Shown: positions 1 through 9,226, numbered from the stretch's first letter. The stretch is DNA of 64,000 nt from Rhodobacter sp. (GCA_016704435.1 JADJAB010000008.1:62001-126000), one strand, 5' to 3'. A program made the numbers and translations. Notes: a model not told the origin generated them from the sequence alone.

Positions 1-277
1 GAAAGGCCTCCAGCAAGGCCGCGCGCAAGGCGCTGTCGTGCAGGCCCCGCGCCTCCAGCGCCCAGTCCAGCGCATCGGCGGTCACTTCGGCGAAATCGGC
101 ATGGGCGCCCATGATGGTGCGCAGCCAGCTGTATTCCAGCTGCTTGCGGCGCCAATCCTCGGCCAGGGCGGGCCACATAGGCGCCACCCGCGCGTCGCCC
201 GTGGCCACGGCCCGCGCGGCGCCCGCCAGGTCGAACAGCGTGCCATAGGCATCGAAGACGAAGAGGTCCTTGGGCAT
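1..277 (-). CDS. Haloacid dehalogenase type II, C-terminus cut by window edge
   Basis: This is the N-terminal 92 residues of a HAD-superfamily hydrolase; the rest lies beyond position 1. The protein opens with MPKDLFVFDAYGTLFD, the HAD motif I (DxxxT) whose first Asp (residue 9) forms the aspartyl intermediate. The following stretch (GDARVAPMWPALAEDWRRKQLEYSWLR) has the pattern of the cap region of L-2-haloacid dehalogenases. The ATG at 277 is the natural start because motif I sits directly behind it. It is divergent from the hydrolase gene at 511. Hydrolytic dehalogenation of 2-haloacids is the family reaction; the actual substrate cannot be read from this fragment. Confidence 0.85.
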   Translation of the reverse strand, partial: MPKDLFVFDAYGTLFDLAGAARAVATGDARVAPMWPALAEDWRRKQLEYSWLRTIMGAHADFAEVTADALDWALEARGLHDSALRAALLEAF

Positions 278-463
278 CGGCAGGCTTCCCCGGTGGCGCT
301 GGGCCCGAAACTGGCACGGCGCGCGCGGCAAAGGCAACGGCAGAAACGGGCGCAGGAGCGGGCGGCGGTCGAATGGCACCTCCCGGTCCTGCAGGCACGA
401 CCGGATCGCCCAGAAGGAAGGCGTTCTCTGCCGATTTGATCCAGATCGCGGCAGGTGCGTGCC

Positions 464-485
464 GATTGCCCCAGAAAGGGCAATC
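464..485. promoter_or_regulatory. Inverted repeat upstream of the hydrolase gene
   Basis: GATTGCCC and GGGCAATC form perfect 8-bp arms around a 6-base spacer, ending 25 bases before the ATG at 511, in the 233-base gap between two divergent genes. It could be a protein-binding palindrome or a leader hairpin. The rest of this gap shows nothing else I recognise. Confidence 0.35.
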
Positions 486-510
486 ACCGGATCGCAACGA
501 GGTGGTGAAG

Positions 511-1473
511 ATGAGGGCACGACACGGGCTGCTTGCCGCCTTTGCGGGCGTCCTGCTTGTTTCCGCTATCACCTGGCAGGTCTGTTCGCGCGACCTGGCC
601 CGCATCGGGCAGCGGCTTCGCGATGGCAGCGAGGTCGTGTCGACGCGGCACGGCCGTATCGAATTTGCGCAGTGGGGCTCTGGCCCGGCCGTTCTGGTGG
701 TGCATGGCGCAGGTGGCGGCTACGATCAGGGCCACCTGCTGGCCACCCTGTTCGGGGCCTCCGGCTATCGCTGGATTTCGGTGTCGCGCTTTGGCTATCT
801 GCGGTCGGACCTGCCCGCAGATGCCTCGACCGTGGCGCAGGCCGAGGCCTTTGCCGATCTTCTGGATGCGCTTGGCATCGACCGTGTCGGCATTCTGGCG
901 ATGTCGGGCGGGGTGCCGCCGTCGCTGCAATTTGCCCTGGCCTACCCCGATCGCACGGCGGCGCTGGTCCTGCTGTCAAGTGCGCCGTTCACCCCAATGA
1001 CCGCCAGGGAACAGGCCTTGCCGATCCCGCCTTGGGTCTATCAGGCCCTGTTCCGATCGGACGTCGTGTTCTGGGGCATCGTGAAGCTGGCCCCGGCGCG
1101 GCTGGACCCGTTCTTCGACATCGACCCGCAGGCGCGGGCGCGGCTGTCTGACGATGATCTTGCCTTCGTGACCGGGCTGATCGACGGCTTCCTGCCAGTG
1201 ACCCTTCGGACCAGGGGCCTGGCAAACGAAGGTGCCGCCATCGACCCCGGAACCGCCTATGACCTTGCGGCCATACAGGCGCCCACGCTGGTGGTTCATG
1301 CCCGCGACGATGGCATCAACCCGGTGGCTATTGGCGGATATCTTGCAAAAGGCATCGCCGGGTCGGACTTTGTCGAGGAGCCGGACGGCGGCCACCTGCT
1401 TCTCGGTCATATCCCGGAAATCCGGGCGCGGGTGGCCGCTTTTCTGCACAGGCACCTGCCGACGCCAGACTGA
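511..1473 (+). CDS. Alpha/beta hydrolase, membrane-anchored or exported
   Basis: This 320-residue alpha/beta-hydrolase-fold protein starts with a hydrophobic segment (about residues 6-24) that looks like a signal anchor. The oxyanion-hole region reads VLVVHGAGGG (about residue 60). The nucleophile elbow is AMSGGVPPS (about residue 131). The acid and His of the triad are plausibly HARDDG (about 268) and GGHLLLGH (about 300). The ATG at 511 follows GAGGTGGTGAAG, a reasonable ribosome-binding site, and gives the cleanest N-terminus. Esterase, lipase and epoxide hydrolase are all possible; the substrate is not evident. The next gene begins 151 bases later on the same strand. Confidence 0.85.
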   Translation: MRARHGLLAAFAGVLLVSAITWQVCSRDLARIGQRLRDGSEVVSTRHGRIEFAQWGSGPAVLVVHGAGGGYDQGHLLATLFGASGYRWISVSRFGYLRSDLPADASTVAQAEAFADLLDALGIDRVGILAMSGGVPPSLQFALAYPDRTAALVLLSSAPFTPMTAREQALPIPPWVYQALFRSDVVFWGIVKLAPARLDPFFDIDPQARARLSDDDLAFVTGLIDGFLPVTLRTRGLANEGAAIDPGTAYDLAAIQAPTLVVHARDDGINPVAIGGYLAKGIAGSDFVEEPDGGHLLLGHIPEIRARVAAFLHRHLPTPD

Positions 1474-1624
1474 CACCCTGCCGGTCGCACCGATGCGCCA
1501 CGCCGGATGCAGCTTGCCATCGGGGCCACGCCGGACCCGGTCGGGAAATGCGCGACAACCGCAATGCTTGCCCATCCGCGCCTCAGCGCCTAAACCCCAT
1601 CCGCGCGACAGGAGACCTGACCAC

Positions 1625-3409
1625 ATGGCCCGCAAGCCCGAGATCATCGAGAACCGCCCCACCACCCGCAAGGTTGGCGCATTGCGCGGACTTGCGCCCT
1701 TCCTGCGGCCCTATCGCCTGCTGACCCTTGGTGCGCTGGCGGCGCTGACCCTGACAGCCACCGTCAGCCTGATCCTGCCGCTGGCCGTGCGCCGCGTCGT
1801 CGATGGTTTTCAATCGGCCAATGTTGCGCTGCTGGACAATTACTTCGCCGCCTTCCTGGCCATCGCCGCCCTGCTGGCCGTGGGCACCGGCCTGCGCTAC
1901 TGGCTGGTCACGCGGCTGGGCGAGTATGTCGTGGCCGACATCCGCCGCGCCGTCTTCGACAAGGTCATGGGGATGAGCCCGGCCTTCTTCGAGCGCATCC
2001 TGACCGGCGAGATCCTGTCGCGCATCACCACCGACACCACGCTGATCCTGTCGGTCATCGGTTCTTCCGTCTCGGTCGCGCTGCGCAACGTGCTGTTGCT
2101 GCTGGGCGGTTTGGTGCTTCTGTTTCTGACTTCGGCCAAGCTGACCGGGCTGGTCCTGCTGATCGTGCCCGCCGTGGTGGTGCCGATCATCGTGCTGGGC
2201 CGCCGGCTGCGCAACCTCAGCCGCGAGAATCAGGACTGGATCGCCTCGTCCTCCGGTTCGGCCTCCGAGGCGCTGCAGGCGGTGCAGACGGTGCAGGCCT
2301 TCACGCATGAGGCGCAGACTCGTGCCGCCTTTGCCGAAGTGACGCAAAAAAGCCTGGTCTCGGCGCAGCGGCGGGTCTCTACCCGCGCGGTGATGACGGT
2401 GATCGTGATCTTCCTGGTCTTCGCCGGCGTCGTTGGCGTGCTGTGGATCGGTGCGCGCGACGTGCGCGCCGGCGTGATGAGCGTGGGAGAGCTGATCCAG
2501 TTCGTCATCTACGCCGTGATGGTGGCCGGATCGGTCGGCGCGCTGTCGGAGATCTGGGGAGAGCTGATGCGCGCCGCTGGTGCCACCGAGCGGCTGGTGG
2601 AACTGCTACAGACCGACGACAGCGTGCAGGACCCCTCTGAACCGAAGGCCCTGCCGCGCCCGGCGCGCGGCGAGATCGGCTTTGAGGACGTGACCTTCCG
2701 CTACCCCGCGCGGCCCGAGGTTTCGGCGTTGAACGGGGTGACGCTGCGGGTGAGCCCCGGCGAGACGGTGGCGCTGGTCGGCCCCTCGGGCGCCGGCAAG
2801 ACCACCATTTTGCAACTCCTGATGCGGTTCTACGACCCGCAGGGCGGGGAGATCACGCTGGACGGCATTCCCTTGCGCGACATGGCGCGGGCCGATTTCC
2901 GTGCCGCCATCGCGCTGGTGCCGCAAGACCCGGTGATCTTTGCCGCCTCGGCGCGCGACAACATCCGCTTTGGACGGCCGACCGCATCGGATGCCGAGGT
3001 TGAAGAGGCAGCCCGCGCCGCTGCCGCGCATGATTTCCTGACTGCCCTGCCGCAGGGCTATGACACCTTCCTGGGCGAGCGGGGCGTGATGCTGTCGGGC
3101 GGCCAGCGTCAGCGTGTCGCCATTGCCCGCGCCATCCTGCGCGACGCGCCCGTCCTTCTGCTGGACGAAGCCACCTCTGCGCTGGATGCCGAATCCGAAG
3201 GCGCCGTGCAGGCGGCGGTCGAGCGGCTGTCGCAGGGCCGCACCACGCTGGTCGTGGCGCACCGGCTGGCCACGGTAAAACGCGCCGACCGGATCGTGGT
3301 CTTCGATCAGGGCCGGATCGCGGCCACCGGCACGCATGACGAACTGGTGGCCGCGGGTGGTCTTTACGCCCGCCTTGCCCGGCTGCAATTCACCGACGGC
3401 GCCGTCTGA
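1625..3409 (+). CDS. ABC transporter, fused permease and ATPase (exporter type)
   Basis: This is a 594-residue half-transporter of the MsbA/lipid-and-drug exporter class, expected to work as a homodimer in the inner membrane. The N-terminal half holds about six membrane segments (residues about 30-320). The C-terminal half is the nucleotide-binding domain: Walker A GPSGAGKTT (about 386), signature LSGGQRQR (about 490), Walker B LLLDEATSALD (about 513) and the H-loop VVAHRL (about 543). The start at 1625 is preceded by AGGAGACC. A longer in-frame extension upstream to 1232 has no hydrophobic or family character. The exported substrate cannot be assigned. Confidence 0.92.
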   Translation: MARKPEIIENRPTTRKVGALRGLAPFLRPYRLLTLGALAALTLTATVSLILPLAVRRVVDGFQSANVALLDNYFAAFLAIAALLAVGTGLRYWLVTRLGEYVVADIRRAVFDKVMGMSPAFFERILTGEILSRITTDTTLILSVIGSSVSVALRNVLLLLGGLVLLFLTSAKLTGLVLLIVPAVVVPIIVLGRRLRNLSRENQDWIASSSGSASEALQAVQTVQAFTHEAQTRAAFAEVTQKSLVSAQRRVSTRAVMTVIVIFLVFAGVVGVLWIGARDVRAGVMSVGELIQFVIYAVMVAGSVGALSEIWGELMRAAGATERLVELLQTDDSVQDPSEPKALPRPARGEIGFEDVTFRYPARPEVSALNGVTLRVSPGETVALVGPSGAGKTTILQLLMRFYDPQGGEITLDGIPLRDMARADFRAAIALVPQDPVIFAASARDNIRFGRPTASDAEVEEAARAAAAHDFLTALPQGYDTFLGERGVMLSGGQRQRVAIARAILRDAPVLLLDEATSALDAESEGAVQAAVERLSQGRTTLVVAHRLATVKRADRIVVFDQGRIAATGTHDELVAAGGLYARLARLQFTDGAV

Positions 3410-3424
3410 GCCCGCCCTGCGCGG

Positions 3425-3462
3425 CCCCGAAGGGGAAAAACCGCCAGCTTTTCCCCTTGGGG
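3425..3462. terminator. Strong hairpin after the ABC transporter
   Basis: AAGGGGAAAA (3430-3439) and TTTTCCCCTT (3449-3458) are perfect 10-bp arms around a 9-base loop, extended by CCCC/GGGG outside a one-base bulge. It begins 16 bases after the transporter stop. No long T-run follows on the plus strand, so it is a hairpin with likely but not certain terminator function. Confidence 0.5.
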
Positions 3463-3575
3463 CGCGGGACGTTGCGTTCCGGCCCCCGAAAACGGTTGGC
3501 AAACCCGCGGATCATGCCCATCCTCGGCTGATGACGCCCCCGGATAGAGAGGGGCGCGATGAAGGGGAGGATACC

Positions 3576-5468
3576 ATGGGAGACTTCGCAACAGCGGCGG
3601 ATGTGAAGGCCATCGAGGCCGAGTCGCCTTGGGAGGCGCGCGACGTTGCCCGCACGATGCACGAGTTCCTGAGCCGCGCGAAGGCCGCCCATGGCGACCG
3701 CCCGGCGGTCAGCTATCAGCTGTTGTCGGCGCCCGATGCCCCTGCCCGGACCCTGACCTGGACCGGCCTGCACGCCGCGGTGACCCGCGCGGCCAACCTT
3801 TTTCGCAGCCTTGGTGTGGGTGAAAAGGACGTGGTTGCCTTTGTGCTGCCCAACACGATGGAAACCGTCGTCACCTTGCTGGCCGGCGCGGTGGCGGGGA
3901 TCGTCAACCCGATCAACCCGCTGCTGGAAGAAGAGCAGATCAGCGCCATCCTGCGCGAGACCGGCGCCAGGGTCGTGGTCACGCTGCGCCCCTTTCCGAA
4001 GACCGATCTGGCGCAGAAGGTGGCCGAGGCGGTGAAATTCGCGCCAAACGTCCGCCACGTTGTCGAGATCGACCTGCTGACCTATCTGACCGGGCTCAAG
4101 CGGCTGATCGTGCCGCTGATCCGGCCGAAAAATCCCTTCACCCACAGCGCCAAGATAGTGAACTATCATGCCGAGGTGGCCCGCCAGCCCGCCGACCGGC
4201 TGACCTTCGAGGACCGCAAGGAAGACCGCGTCGCCGCCTATTTCCACACCGGCGGCACCACCGGCATGCCGAAGGTGGCGCAGCACAAGGTTTCGGGCAT
4301 GGTCTACAACGGCTGGCTGGGCCAGCGGCTGTTGTTCAAGCCCGACGATGTGGTGATGTGCCCCTTGCCGCTGTTCCACGTTTTCGCGGCCTATCCGATC
4401 CTGATGTCGATGATCGCCTCGGGCTCGCATGTGGTCTTTCCCACCCCGCAGGGCTACCGGGGCGAGGGCGTGTTCGACAACTTCTGGAAGCTGATCGCGC
4501 GGTGGAAATGCACCTACATGATCACCGTGCCCACAGCCCTTGCCGCCTTGATGCAGCGGCCGGTCAATGCCGATATCTCCAGCCTCAGGAACGCGTTTTC
4601 CGGTTCGGCCCCGCTGCCGATCGAGCTTTACAATCGCTTCAAGAAGGAAACCGGGGTCGAGATCGTCGAAGGCTATGGCCTGACCGAATGCACCTGCCTG
4701 GTCTCGATCAATCCGCCGGACGGGGTCAAGAAGATCGGCTCGGTCGGGCTGCCCTTCCCGCATACGCATGTGCGCATCCTGACCTCGCAGGGCGCCATCG
4801 GCTTTCGCGAATGCGCTGTCGACGAGGTGGGCGAGATCAGCGTCTCGAACCCCGGCGTCTATGAGGGATCGACCTATACCGAGGCCGACAAGAACAAGGA
4901 ATTGTTTGCCGACGGCAAGTTCCTGCGTACCGGCGATCTGGGCCGGATCGACCCCGACGGCTATCTGTGGATCACCGGCCGCGCCAAGGACCTGATCATC
5001 CGCGGCGGCCACAACATCGACCCCGCGGTGCTGGAAGAGGCGCTGATGGGTCACCCGGCGGTGGCCTTCGTCGGTGCCATTGGCCAGCCCGATGCCCATG
5101 CGGGCGAACTGCCCTGCGCCTATGTCGAGGTGGTGAAGGATGCCAAGGTCACTGTCGAAGAGCTGATGGCGCATGCCGAAAAGCACATCATGGAACGCGC
5201 GGCCTTGCCGAAATACATCGAGATCCTGCCCGAGCTGCCGAAAACCGCGGTGGGCAAGGTGTTCAAGCCCGATCTGCGGCGCATGGCGATCACCCGTGTC
5301 TATGATTCGGCGCTGAAGGCCGCGGGCCTGCAAGCTCATGTGGCCGATGTGGTGGAAGACAAGAAACGCGGTCTGGTTGCCCGGCTGGCGCATGGAGAAA
5401 AGCCTGATGATGCCGCGGTGACGGCGGTTCTTGGCAGCTTCACCCGGCCGTGGGAGTGGCGGTCCTAG
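3576..5468 (+). CDS. Acyl-CoA synthetase (AMP-forming)
   Basis: This 630-residue ANL-superfamily enzyme activates a carboxylic (fatty) acid to its acyl-CoA by way of an acyl-adenylate. The P-loop-like motif reads TGGTTGMPK (about residue 226). The adenylate-binding motif is EGYGLTE (about 364), the hinge region GRAKDLIIRGG (about 468), and the conserved C-terminal lysine lies in KTAVGKVFKP (about 557). The length is at the long end for the family, as in the 'acyl-CoA synthetase' subgroup of alphaproteobacteria. The ATG at 3576 follows GGGGAGG at good spacing. An upstream in-frame extension overlaps the preceding hairpin and was rejected. Chain-length preference is unknown. Confidence 0.9.
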   Translation: MGDFATAADVKAIEAESPWEARDVARTMHEFLSRAKAAHGDRPAVSYQLLSAPDAPARTLTWTGLHAAVTRAANLFRSLGVGEKDVVAFVLPNTMETVVTLLAGAVAGIVNPINPLLEEEQISAILRETGARVVVTLRPFPKTDLAQKVAEAVKFAPNVRHVVEIDLLTYLTGLKRLIVPLIRPKNPFTHSAKIVNYHAEVARQPADRLTFEDRKEDRVAAYFHTGGTTGMPKVAQHKVSGMVYNGWLGQRLLFKPDDVVMCPLPLFHVFAAYPILMSMIASGSHVVFPTPQGYRGEGVFDNFWKLIARWKCTYMITVPTALAALMQRPVNADISSLRNAFSGSAPLPIELYNRFKKETGVEIVEGYGLTECTCLVSINPPDGVKKIGSVGLPFPHTHVRILTSQGAIGFRECAVDEVGEISVSNPGVYEGSTYTEADKNKELFADGKFLRTGDLGRIDPDGYLWITGRAKDLIIRGGHNIDPAVLEEALMGHPAVAFVGAIGQPDAHAGELPCAYVEVVKDAKVTVEELMAHAEKHIMERAALPKYIEILPELPKTAVGKVFKPDLRRMAITRVYDSALKAAGLQAHVADVVEDKKRGLVARLAHGEKPDDAAVTAVLGSFTRPWEWRS

Positions 5469-5604
5469 ACTCCGGCGCCTGCGTCGGAACGGTGCGGCGG
5501 ATGCGGTCTTTTCCCGAATGACGGGAAGTTTCATTTGCGTGAATCGTTCCGTCTGGACCAGACTGGCATCCGGGAGTGGACTGGATTGGGAAGGGCAGTA
5601 TCCG

Positions 5605-6132
5605 ATGATTTTGCGCAAGATCGTTCTGGCTTTGGTTGCCGCAATGGCATTTTCCGCGCCGGTTGCGGCGCGGCAATCCGAGGTGCTTTTTTCGCACAAG
5701 CAATGGCAGGTGGAACTGGTGGCCTGGGACGATGGCGGCCTGGGCTGCGTGGCGCAGGTGTCCTCGCCGGGCGAAAGCTTTTCGGTCTGGACCTTCCAGG
5801 ACGGCTCGGTCCAGTTGCAGTTCTATTCGACGGCCTGGGATTTCGGCGAGGGCGACACGGCGGACCTGCAGGTCCAGATCGACCGCAAGCCGAACTGGAA
5901 CCTGACCAATGCCGATCTTTACCGCAACTCGGTGCTGTTCAACCTGCCCGACAGCGATGCCGGGGTCGAATTCCTGCTTGAGGTGGCAAAGGGCTCGCGG
6001 CTCTACCTGCGCACCGCCGACGGCGGCAATGTGCAGAACTATTCGCTGTCGGGTTCGCGCGCCTCGATCGACGCGCTGATCGAATGCGGCAACGTGATCA
6101 CGCAGCAGGGCCCTGGAAATCCGTTCAATTGA
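5605..6132 (+). CDS. Secreted protein of unknown function
   Basis: I do not recognise a family for this 175-residue protein. It starts with a clear signal peptide (MILRKIVLALVAAMAFSAPVAA, cleavage likely after AA near residue 22). The mature part is rich in beta-type strands, with one Cys pair (about residues 50 and 166) that could form a disulfide, as in periplasmic 'invasion-associated locus B-like' proteins; that comparison is only by size and style. It ends seven bases before the converging dtd gene. The ATG at 5605 has only a weak upstream purine stretch (GGGAAGGGCAG). Confidence 0.75.
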   Translation: MILRKIVLALVAAMAFSAPVAARQSEVLFSHKQWQVELVAWDDGGLGCVAQVSSPGESFSVWTFQDGSVQLQFYSTAWDFGEGDTADLQVQIDRKPNWNLTNADLYRNSVLFNLPDSDAGVEFLLEVAKGSRLYLRTADGGNVQNYSLSGSRASIDALIECGNVITQQGPGNPFN

Positions 6133-6138
6133 GCGTGG

Positions 6139-6582
6139 TCAGCCGGCCGCGCTGTCGATCCAGATCGTTACCGGGCCGTCGTTGACCAGCTCGACCTGCA
6201 TGTCGGCGCCGAAACGGCCGGTCTCCACCGGGATGCCTTCGGCGGCGAGGAGGTTTGCGAAGGCCTCGTAAAGGCGCTTGCCCTCGTCGGGCGCGGCGGC
6301 GGTGGAAAATCCGGGGCGATTGCCGCGCAGGTCGGCGGCCAGGGTGAACTGGCTGATCACCAGCGCAGCCCCGCCGATATCGCGGACCGAAAGGTTCATC
6401 TTGCCCTGGTCGTCCTTGAAGATGCGCATCTTCGCGACCTTGGCCGCCAGCCTTGCGGCCGCGATGTCGTCATCGCCCTGCATGGCGCAGACCAAGACCA
6501 GCAGCCCCGGCCCGCAGCGCCCGATCACCTGGCCGTCAACCGAAACCTGCGCGCGGGAGACGCGCTGAAGGACGGCCCTCAC
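6139..6582 (-). CDS. dtd: D-aminoacyl-tRNA deacylase
   Basis: This 147-residue protein has the family's usual length. Dtd removes D-amino acids (and mischarged glycine) from tRNA in the cytoplasm. The two signature motifs are present: ISQFTLAAD (about residue 77) and NDGPVTIW near the C-terminus. The start MRAVLQRVSRAQVSVDG is canonical. The gene overlaps the stop of the upstream sugar-kinase gene by four bases (ATGA), so the two are translationally coupled. Confidence 0.95.
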   Translation of the reverse strand: MRAVLQRVSRAQVSVDGQVIGRCGPGLLVLVCAMQGDDDIAAARLAAKVAKMRIFKDDQGKMNLSVRDIGGAALVISQFTLAADLRGNRPGFSTAAAPDEGKRLYEAFANLLAAEGIPVETGRFGADMQVELVNDGPVTIWIDSAAG

Positions 6583-7502
6583 AGCTCCTGCGCCCAGGGC
6601 GGGTTGGCGCCGGGGCGGCTGACGGTGACCGCCGCCGCGCGGGTGCCAAGGCGCAGCGCCGCGTCCAGAACGTCGTCGGAAAGGGCTGCGACGCCCGCCT
6701 TGGTCAGCGCGCCCGCCTGATGCAGTGCGGCCAGTACGCCGGCGTTGAACGTGTCGCCCGCGCCGACGGTATCGGCCACCGTCACCGGGGTGGCGGTGAC
6801 GAAGCGATCCTGGGTGGCAGTTACGGCGCGCGCGCCCTTGGCACCTTCGGTCAGGAACACCGCCCTGGGCCCTCTGGTCAGGATCGCCCGTGCCAGCGCC
6901 ACCGGATCACCGGCGCCTTCCAGCCAGTGCAGGTCTTCGTCCGACAGTTTCACCAGATCGGCCCGCGCGATCATCCGCCCGATCCGGGCGCGATAGCCAG
7001 CCTCTTTGCCTTCGATGAAGCCGGGGCGGATGTTGGGGTCGATCATCGTCACCCGCGCCCCGCATTCGCGGGCCTGCAGCGCCTCGTAGGTCGCCGCGGC
7101 CGGGTCGTTCACCAGCGAAATCCCGCCGAAGAACAGCGCCGCCACATCCACCGGCAGCGCCGGCAGCTGATCCAGCGACAGCATCCGCCCCGCCGTGCCC
7201 TCGTCGTAGAAGGCATAGGTCGCCTGGCCATCCACCAGCTTGACGAAGGCAACTGTCGTCGGCCGCCCCGACCGCGCCAGAAACCGGGTGTCGACCTTCG
7301 AGGCCGCCAGAGTCTCGGCCAGGATCTCGCCCAGCATGTCGGTCGAGACGCCCGAGAAGAAGGCCGAAGGTGCGCCCAACCGCCCCAGCGCGATGGCGGT
7401 GTTGAAGACAGCACCCCCCGCATAGGGGGCAAAACAAGCCTCGCCAGTCGTCGAGATACGCGGCAGCATGTCGATCAGCGCTTCGCCACAGCTGAGAATC
7501 AT
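6579..7502 (-). CDS. PfkB-family carbohydrate kinase (fructokinase-like)
   Basis: This 307-residue ribokinase/PfkB-type kinase phosphorylates a sugar or related alcohol with ATP. The N-terminus (MILSCGEALIDMLP) is the typical first strand. The glycine-rich substrate region is GGAVFNTAIALGRLG, and the catalytic/anion-hole motif DTVGAGDTFNAG near the C-terminus holds the catalytic Asp. The ATG at 7502 is preceded by TTTGGGAGGGG. An in-frame extension upstream runs into non-conserved sequence and was rejected. It is coupled to dtd by a four-base overlap. Fructokinase is the nearest guess; a nucleoside or other sugar is possible. Confidence 0.88.
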   Translation of the reverse strand: MILSCGEALIDMLPRISTTGEACFAPYAGGAVFNTAIALGRLGAPSAFFSGVSTDMLGEILAETLAASKVDTRFLARSGRPTTVAFVKLVDGQATYAFYDEGTAGRMLSLDQLPALPVDVAALFFGGISLVNDPAAATYEALQARECGARVTMIDPNIRPGFIEGKEAGYRARIGRMIARADLVKLSDEDLHWLEGAGDPVALARAILTRGPRAVFLTEGAKGARAVTATQDRFVTATPVTVADTVGAGDTFNAGVLAALHQAGALTKAGVAALSDDVLDAALRLGTRAAAVTVSRPGANPPWAQEL

Positions 7503-7613
7503 CGGCCCCTCCCAAAGACTGCCGCACCATAGGCATCCGCGACCGTTAGCGCAAACATATGCCGCCCGCCGGGCGCCATTACCCCCTTCATTCTGCCACG
7601 CCGGCGGCGGTTG

Positions 7614-7635
7614 CGCCATGATCCCCATCATGGCG
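7614..7635. promoter_or_regulatory. Perfect 9-bp inverted repeat between pfkB-like and hsp20 genes
   Basis: CGCCATGAT and ATCATGGCG surround CCCC. The palindrome lies in the 193-base divergent gap, 61 bases before the hsp20 start. It could be an operator acting on either gene or an RNA hairpin in the hsp20 leader. I see no clear heat-shock sigma-factor promoter here. Confidence 0.4.
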
Positions 7636-7695
7636 ACGCGACCCTGCGGGGTGCAGGCTGTGTGCGTGACTCACTTCGGGAAAAGGAGGTCCCAA

Positions 7696-8109
7696 ATGGT
7701 TGAGAAATCGCAATCCGGCAGCTTCTGGCCCTCGCTTTACGAACCGTTCCGCGCCATGGGCACGCGACTGGCCGACTGGCTGTCGCCGGCCGCCGAGGCC
7801 AGCCAGTCCGCCGATGGCTACTCCATCGCGATGGAATTGCCCGGCGTGGCCGAGGAGGACATCCACCTGACGGTGGAGGATGGCGTGGTGCAGGTGCAGG
7901 GCGAAAAGCGCAGCGAGCGCGAGGAAAAGGGCGAGACCTGGTATTTCTCGGAACGCCAGTTCGGCAGCTTCAGCCGCAGCTTCCGCCTGCCCGCCGATGC
8001 CGATGGCACGGCGGTGAAGGCCGCAATGAAGAACGGCGTTCTGACCGTGACGGTGCCGAAGAAAGCCTTGCCGCAGGCGGCCAAGCGGGTGCCGATCCAG
8101 AAGGCCTGA
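7696..8109 (+). CDS. Small heat-shock protein, Hsp20/alpha-crystallin family
   Basis: This 137-residue ATP-independent holdase chaperone has an alpha-crystallin domain spanning about residues 35-130. Typical elements are MELPGVAEEDIHLTVEDG and the C-terminal strand NGVLTVTVPK, followed by a short IxI-like tail (VPIQ). The ATG at 7696 follows AAAGGAGGT, a near-perfect Shine-Dalgarno sequence, suggesting strong expression. It is encoded alone, tail to tail with purC. Confidence 0.93.
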   Translation: MVEKSQSGSFWPSLYEPFRAMGTRLADWLSPAAEASQSADGYSIAMELPGVAEEDIHLTVEDGVVQVQGEKRSEREEKGETWYFSERQFGSFSRSFRLPADADGTAVKAAMKNGVLTVTVPKKALPQAAKRVPIQKA

Positions 8110-8112
8110 GCG

Positions 8113-9093
8113 TCAGGCGGTGAAGAAGCGGGCGAGGTTGGCCCGCACCCTTGCCAGCGGGGTTTCCCCGCTGGTGTCGGGCTGGAAGGGCTGGCCGGTG
8201 ATCGCCTGGAAGGCGTCGATATAGACCTGCGCAGTCCGGGCGATCATCTCGGCCGGGATTTCGGGGATCGGGTCGTTGTAGGGATCGCAGCGCGCCACGA
8301 CCCAGGCGCGGATCACGTCCTTGTCGAAGCTGGGCGGACGGGTGCCGTCCCTTAGTGCCGGTTCATAGCCACCGGCGATCCAGTAGCGGCTGCTGTCGGG
8401 CGTGTGGATTTCGTCGGCCAGGTAGATCTTGCCGGCGGCATCGGTGCCGAATTCGTACTTCGTATCGACAAGGATAAGCCCGCGCTCCGCTGCCATCTGC
8501 TGCCCGCGGGCGAACAGTGCCAGCGCGCGCGACGACACCTCCTCCCATTGCGTCACTGTCAGAAGGCCCTGATCGACGATCTCGGCCGCAGTCAGCGGCT
8601 CATCATGGCCGCCATCGAAGGCTTTCGACGTGGGCGTGATGATCGCTGCGGGCAGGGCTTCGTTGTCGCGCAGACCCTCGGGCAGGGAATGACCATACAT
8701 CTGCCGGTCGCCCGCCTTGTAGCGCGTCAGGATCGAGGTGGAGGTGCTGCCTGCCAGATAGCCGCGCACCACCACTTCCACCGGCAGGATGGTCAGGCGG
8801 CGGCCAAGAACCACGTTCGGATCCGGGTAGGAGATGACGTGGTTGGGGCAGAGGTCGGCCGTGGCGTCGAACCAGAACCGCGCCACTTGCGTCAAGACCT
8901 GCCCTTTCCAGGGAATCGTCGCCAGGATGCGGTCGAAGGCCGAGATCCGGTCGGAAGAGATCAGCAGGCGGGTGCCTTCGGGGTGATCGGGCGTGGGCGG
9001 CAGGTCGTAACAATCGCGGACCTTGCCGAAATAGGGGTTCGGCAGTTCGGGAATGCGGGCATGCGGCAGGACGCGGGTCAGGTCGGGCGTCAT
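8113..9093 (-). CDS. purC: Phosphoribosylaminoimidazole-succinocarboxamide synthase
   Basis: This 326-residue SAICAR synthetase joins CAIR and aspartate with ATP in de novo purine synthesis. It is the longer variant seen in many alphaproteobacteria, not the ~240-residue enterobacterial form. Family stretches include GKVRDCYDLP near the N-terminus, SDRISAFDRILATIPWKG (about residue 58), VVRGYLAGS (about 118) and LVDTKYEFG (about 210). The start MTPDLTRVLPHARIPELP at 9093 fits the family; the upstream in-frame sequence is low-complexity. Confidence 0.95.
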   Translation of the reverse strand: MTPDLTRVLPHARIPELPNPYFGKVRDCYDLPPTPDHPEGTRLLISSDRISAFDRILATIPWKGQVLTQVARFWFDATADLCPNHVISYPDPNVVLGRRLTILPVEVVVRGYLAGSTSTSILTRYKAGDRQMYGHSLPEGLRDNEALPAAIITPTSKAFDGGHDEPLTAAEIVDQGLLTVTQWEEVSSRALALFARGQQMAAERGLILVDTKYEFGTDAAGKIYLADEIHTPDSSRYWIAGGYEPALRDGTRPPSFDKDVIRAWVVARCDPYNDPIPEIPAEMIARTAQVYIDAFQAITGQPFQPDTSGETPLARVRANLARFFTA

Positions 9094-9226
9094 CGGGGTC
9101 TCCGGCTTTGCGGCCTGATGGCGCGGGGCGGCGGGGGAGTCAAGGTGGCGAGGCCGTCGCGAACGCCCCCTCGGACGCCGCCCACCCACCCACCCCGGCG
9201 CCCGAGGGGGCGGGCAGAGGGCGGGA

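Noticed and set aside
3390..5699. Very long open frame on the minus strand opposite the acyl-CoA synthetase
   Set aside because: It is a GC-bias shadow: its translation is rich in Gln, Arg, Gly and His without any family motif, while the plus strand encodes a complete enzyme.
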